A stretch of DNA of 7,563 bases. Source: an uncultured Granulicatella sp. Lineage in GTDB: Bacteria > Bacillota > Bacilli > Lactobacillales > Aerococcaceae. The DNA lies in NCBI GenBank assembly GCA_937891475.1, contig CALATC010000104.1, positions 1 to 7,563 on the forward strand, in the 5' to 3' direction. Position numbers and translations under genes: made by a program. Shown here piece after piece: positions 5,997 to 7,563 of the stretch. How positions within the stretch are numbered: position 1 is the first letter of the stretch; every line of letters begins with the position of its first letter. Below the pieces are notes generated by a model. It did no database searches. It was not told where the DNA came from and worked only from the letters and a program-made list of their open reading frames with translations.

Positions 5997-6728
5997 ATGG
6001 CAATTATCGAAGTAAAAGGCCTTAAAAAGAATTACGGTGAATTAGAAGTCTTAAAATCGATTGATTTAGAAATTGAGGAAGGGCAAGTAGTCTGTATTAT
6101 AGGTCCTTCTGGATCAGGAAAATCAACATTTTTACGTTGTTTAAATCGTCTAGAAAAAACAACAGAAGGTAAAGTAATCGTAGATGGTTATGATTTAACG
6201 GATAAAAACACTGATTTGAACTTTGTTCGTCAAGAAATCGGAATGGTATTCCAACATTTTAACTTATTCCCTCATTTAACCATTAAAGAAAATATCACAT
6301 TAGCTCCTGTTGAATTAGGTCGTGAAACGAAAGAAGATGCGGACAAGCACGCTTTAGAATTATTAAGAATGGTTGGACTAGAAGATAAAGCAGATGTTTA
6401 TCCCAAAACATTATCTGGTGGGCAAAAACAACGTGTGGCCATTGCTCGTGCTTTAGCAATGAAACCAAAAATGTTATTATTCGATGAACCTACTTCTGCT
6501 CTTGACCCTGAAATGGTTGGAGATGTATTAGAAGTAATGCAACAATTAGCAAAAGATGGAATGACAATGGTTGTTGTAACTCACGAAATGGGATTTGCCC
6601 GTGAAGTAAGTAACCGAGTGATTTTCATGGATGGTGGATATGTCGTTGAAGATGGTACACCAGAACAAGTCTTCAAAAATCCACAACACAATCGTACAAG
6701 AGACTTTTTAAATAAAGTTTTACATTAA
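5997..6728 (+). CDS. glnQ: GlnQ, ATPase of the polar amino-acid ABC importer
   Basis: A 243-residue ABC ATPase of the polar amino-acid uptake family, normal in length. All motifs are intact: Walker [10 protein letters not shown] (36-44), Q-loop Q86 in [10 protein letters not shown], signature LSGGQKQR (139-146), Walker B MLLFDE (159-164) with catalytic E164, D-loop SALD (167-170) and switch H196 in VVTHEMG. The FNLFPH and [10 protein letters not shown] blocks are typical of GlnQ/HisP-type proteins. It would dimerise under the EAA loops of two GlnPH chains. GGAAGG (5985-5990) precedes the ATG by six bases, inside the end of glnPH, so the two genes are one transcript. A strong terminator follows within ten bases of its stop. 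Substrate choice depends on GlnPH, not on this subunit. Confidence 0.95.
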   Translation: MAIIEVKGLKKNYGELEVLKSIDLEIEEGQVVCIIGPSGSGKSTFLRCLNRLEKTTEGKVIVDGYDLTDKNTDLNFVRQEIGMVFQHFNLFPHLTIKENITLAPVELGRETKEDADKHALELLRMVGLEDKADVYPKTLSGGQKQRVAIARALAMKPKMLLFDEPTSALDPEMVGDVLEVMQQLAKDGMTMVVVTHEMGFAREVSNRVIFMDGGYVVEDGTPEQVFKNPQHNRTRDFLNKVLH

Positions 6729-6734
6729 GAGATG

Positions 6735-6770
6735 AAAAGACTTTTGGGAATTTCCAAAAGTCTTTTTATT
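6735..6770 (+). terminator. intrinsic terminator of glnPH-glnQ
   Basis: A perfect 13-bp stem, AAAAGACTTTTGG (6735-6747) with CCAAAAGTCTTTT (6754-6766), closes a 6-base loop and runs into T-rich sequence. The A-run on the left arm means it might also work on the opposite strand, although no gene reads toward it from that side in this window. Confidence 0.92.
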
Positions 6771-6792
6771 CGATATTAGAAAGGAACAACTC

Positions 6793-7434
6793 ATGAATCA
6801 TAAGGAAATCATTCAATCGATTCAAAAAGAAATGAAAGAATTTTTTACTCAAGAACATACTGGACATGATTGGTACCATATTGAACGAGTATGGAAAAAT
6901 GCCAGAAAAATTGCTGTACATTATCCAGAAGCTAATCAACTTCATATTGAATTAGCTGCTCTACTTCATGATCGATATGATCATAAAATTGTCGATAATG
7001 TAGAAAAAGCTAAATTAGAAGTGAAAGATTTACTAGAACAACATGGATTATCAAAAGAATTAATTGAAAAAATTCTCTACTCCATTGATGCTGTTGGGTT
7101 TCGCAATGGGAAGAATCCACTTCAGCCTATTTCGATTGAAGACAAAATTGTTCAAGATGCGGATCGTCTAGATGCGATTGGTGCTATTGCCATTGCTCGT
7201 ACTTTTGTATATTCTGGTGCACACCAACGTCCGATTTATACGGGGGAACCTCAAGAGGTTTTAGCAAAAGCTGAGCAACTTGAAGACACTGCTATTGGAC
7301 ATTTCTATGAAAAGTTATTAACGTTGTCTGACACTTTGCAAACACCAGAAGCTCGTGAAATCGCAAAAGGTCGTCATAAATTTATGAGAGAATATTTAAA
7401 CCAATTTTTCGCAGAATGGGAAGGATTAAAGTAA
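6793..7434 (+). CDS. HD-domain phosphohydrolase, YpgQ/YedJ type
   Basis: A 213-residue cytoplasmic HD-superfamily protein. The metal-binding set is visible: H29 in HDWYHIERVW, the HD pair H59-D60 in ALLHDRYDHK, and D124 in VQDADRLDAIGAIAIARTF. The last block is distinctive for the YedJ/YpgQ group, and the length (about 200-230) fits. Bacillus YpgQ is reported to be a metal-dependent nucleotide pyrophosphohydrolase, so nucleotide clean-up is the best guess; the substrate here is inference. The other HD class to consider, (p)ppGpp hydrolase, lacks this DADRLDAIGA block and is longer. AAGGA (6781-6785) lies seven bases before the ATG. The gene starts just after the glnQ terminator and probably has its own promoter, but no convincing -35/-10 pair is visible in the short gap. 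The C-terminus ends at a normal stop, with no clear terminator of its own. Confidence 0.9.
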   Translation: MNHKEIIQSIQKEMKEFFTQEHTGHDWYHIERVWKNARKIAVHYPEANQLHIELAALLHDRYDHKIVDNVEKAKLEVKDLLEQHGLSKELIEKILYSIDAVGFRNGKNPLQPISIEDKIVQDADRLDAIGAIAIARTFVYSGAHQRPIYTGEPQEVLAKAEQLEDTAIGHFYEKLLTLSDTLQTPEAREIAKGRHKFMREYLNQFFAEWEGLK

Positions 7435-7476
7435 AATCTTTTGTACTCGTGAATAGAAAGAAAAAATCATTTTTAC

Positions 7477-7556
7477 TGTTGCGGGACGCCAGCAGCTTTG
7501 CTTTCGCAAATCTCATGGCTAAAATTTGAGCCTTGGTCTCAAATTTTCCCGTAATA
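7477..7556. repeat. three-way-junction structured intergenic element (putative repeat or RNA)
   Basis: Three nested pairings fold this stretch. Closing stem: TGTTGCGGG (7477-7485) with CCCGTAATA (7548-7556), nine pairs including two G-T wobbles. Arm two: GCCA (7488-7491) with TGGC (7516-7519), enclosing TTTGC-TTTC-GCAAA (7497-7510). Arm three: AAAATTTGAG (7521-7530) with CTCAAATTTT (7538-7547), perfect, 7-base loop. Read on the minus strand, arm two has a C-GAAA-G tetraloop, a very stable RNA loop, but the closing stem is weaker there because wobbles become mismatches. No T-tract follows on the plus strand, so it is not a standard terminator; on the minus strand a T6 run (7467-7462) lies past the closing stem. 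It could be a dispersed intergenic repeat (BOX- or RUP-like), a structured 3' UTR or a small RNA. The repeat label is a guess, since only one copy lies in this window. Confidence 0.45.
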
Positions 7557-7563
7557 TAAGCCA

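Noticed and set aside
5767..6003. Minus-strand open frame of 78 codons
   Set aside because: It is antisense to the permease part of glnPH and arises from the codon bias of hydrophobic segments.
6745..6779. Promoter for the HD gene overlapping the glnQ terminator
   Set aside because: The best pairs (for example TTTCCA with TATTAG) match poorly and would start transcription on top of the ribosome site.
7385..7563. Minus-strand frame open from the window edge through the structured element
   Set aside because: It runs into the 3' end of the HD gene and has no visible start or ribosome site; its openness is short enough to be chance. It could be reconsidered if sequence beyond the edge extends it.

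Overview
The window is AT-rich, every gene has a strong Shine-Dalgarno site (GGAGG-type), and intrinsic terminators end in T-tracts. This points to a low-GC Firmicute. A fused substrate-binding/permease GlnPH next to GlnQ, EcsAB divergent from hit, and Enterococcus/Carnobacterium-like protein sequences make Lactobacillales the best guess, perhaps Carnobacteriaceae. No marker gene here settles the genus, so that placement is inference.

Left arm (1-1998, minus strand): an ecsA-ecsB pair encoding an ABC transporter ATPase and its polytopic membrane partner, with an 8-bp gene overlap. A short divergent promoter region (1999-2152) separates it from a plus-strand operon of four genes: hit (HIT-family nucleotide-binding protein), an unnamed FNxRRQSxD-motif protein, a YtxH-like membrane-anchored protein, and a Cof-type HAD phosphatase. 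These genes lie 1-2 bp apart or overlap by 4 bp, and the operon ends at an intrinsic terminator (4217-4247).

Middle (4213-4555): this stretch is not empty. It holds a 51-codon YvrJ-like membrane microprotein gene (4283-4438) with a near-perfect Shine-Dalgarno site, framed by two intrinsic terminators.

Right arm (4491-7434): glnPH-glnQ, a complete polar amino-acid (probably glutamine) importer in two genes with its own promoter and terminator, followed by an HD-domain phosphohydrolase of the YpgQ/YedJ type.

Right edge (7477-7563): an intergenic stretch folds on paper into a three-way junction: a closing stem, a hairpin with a four-base loop, and a 10-bp perfect hairpin. It resembles a dispersed intergenic repeat or a structured RNA and is the least explained part of the window. 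Most of the window is ordinary housekeeping and transport. The best leads are this element, the small YvrJ-like gene with its possibly masked ribosome site, and a TCTAG/CTAGA palindrome shared by two promoters.
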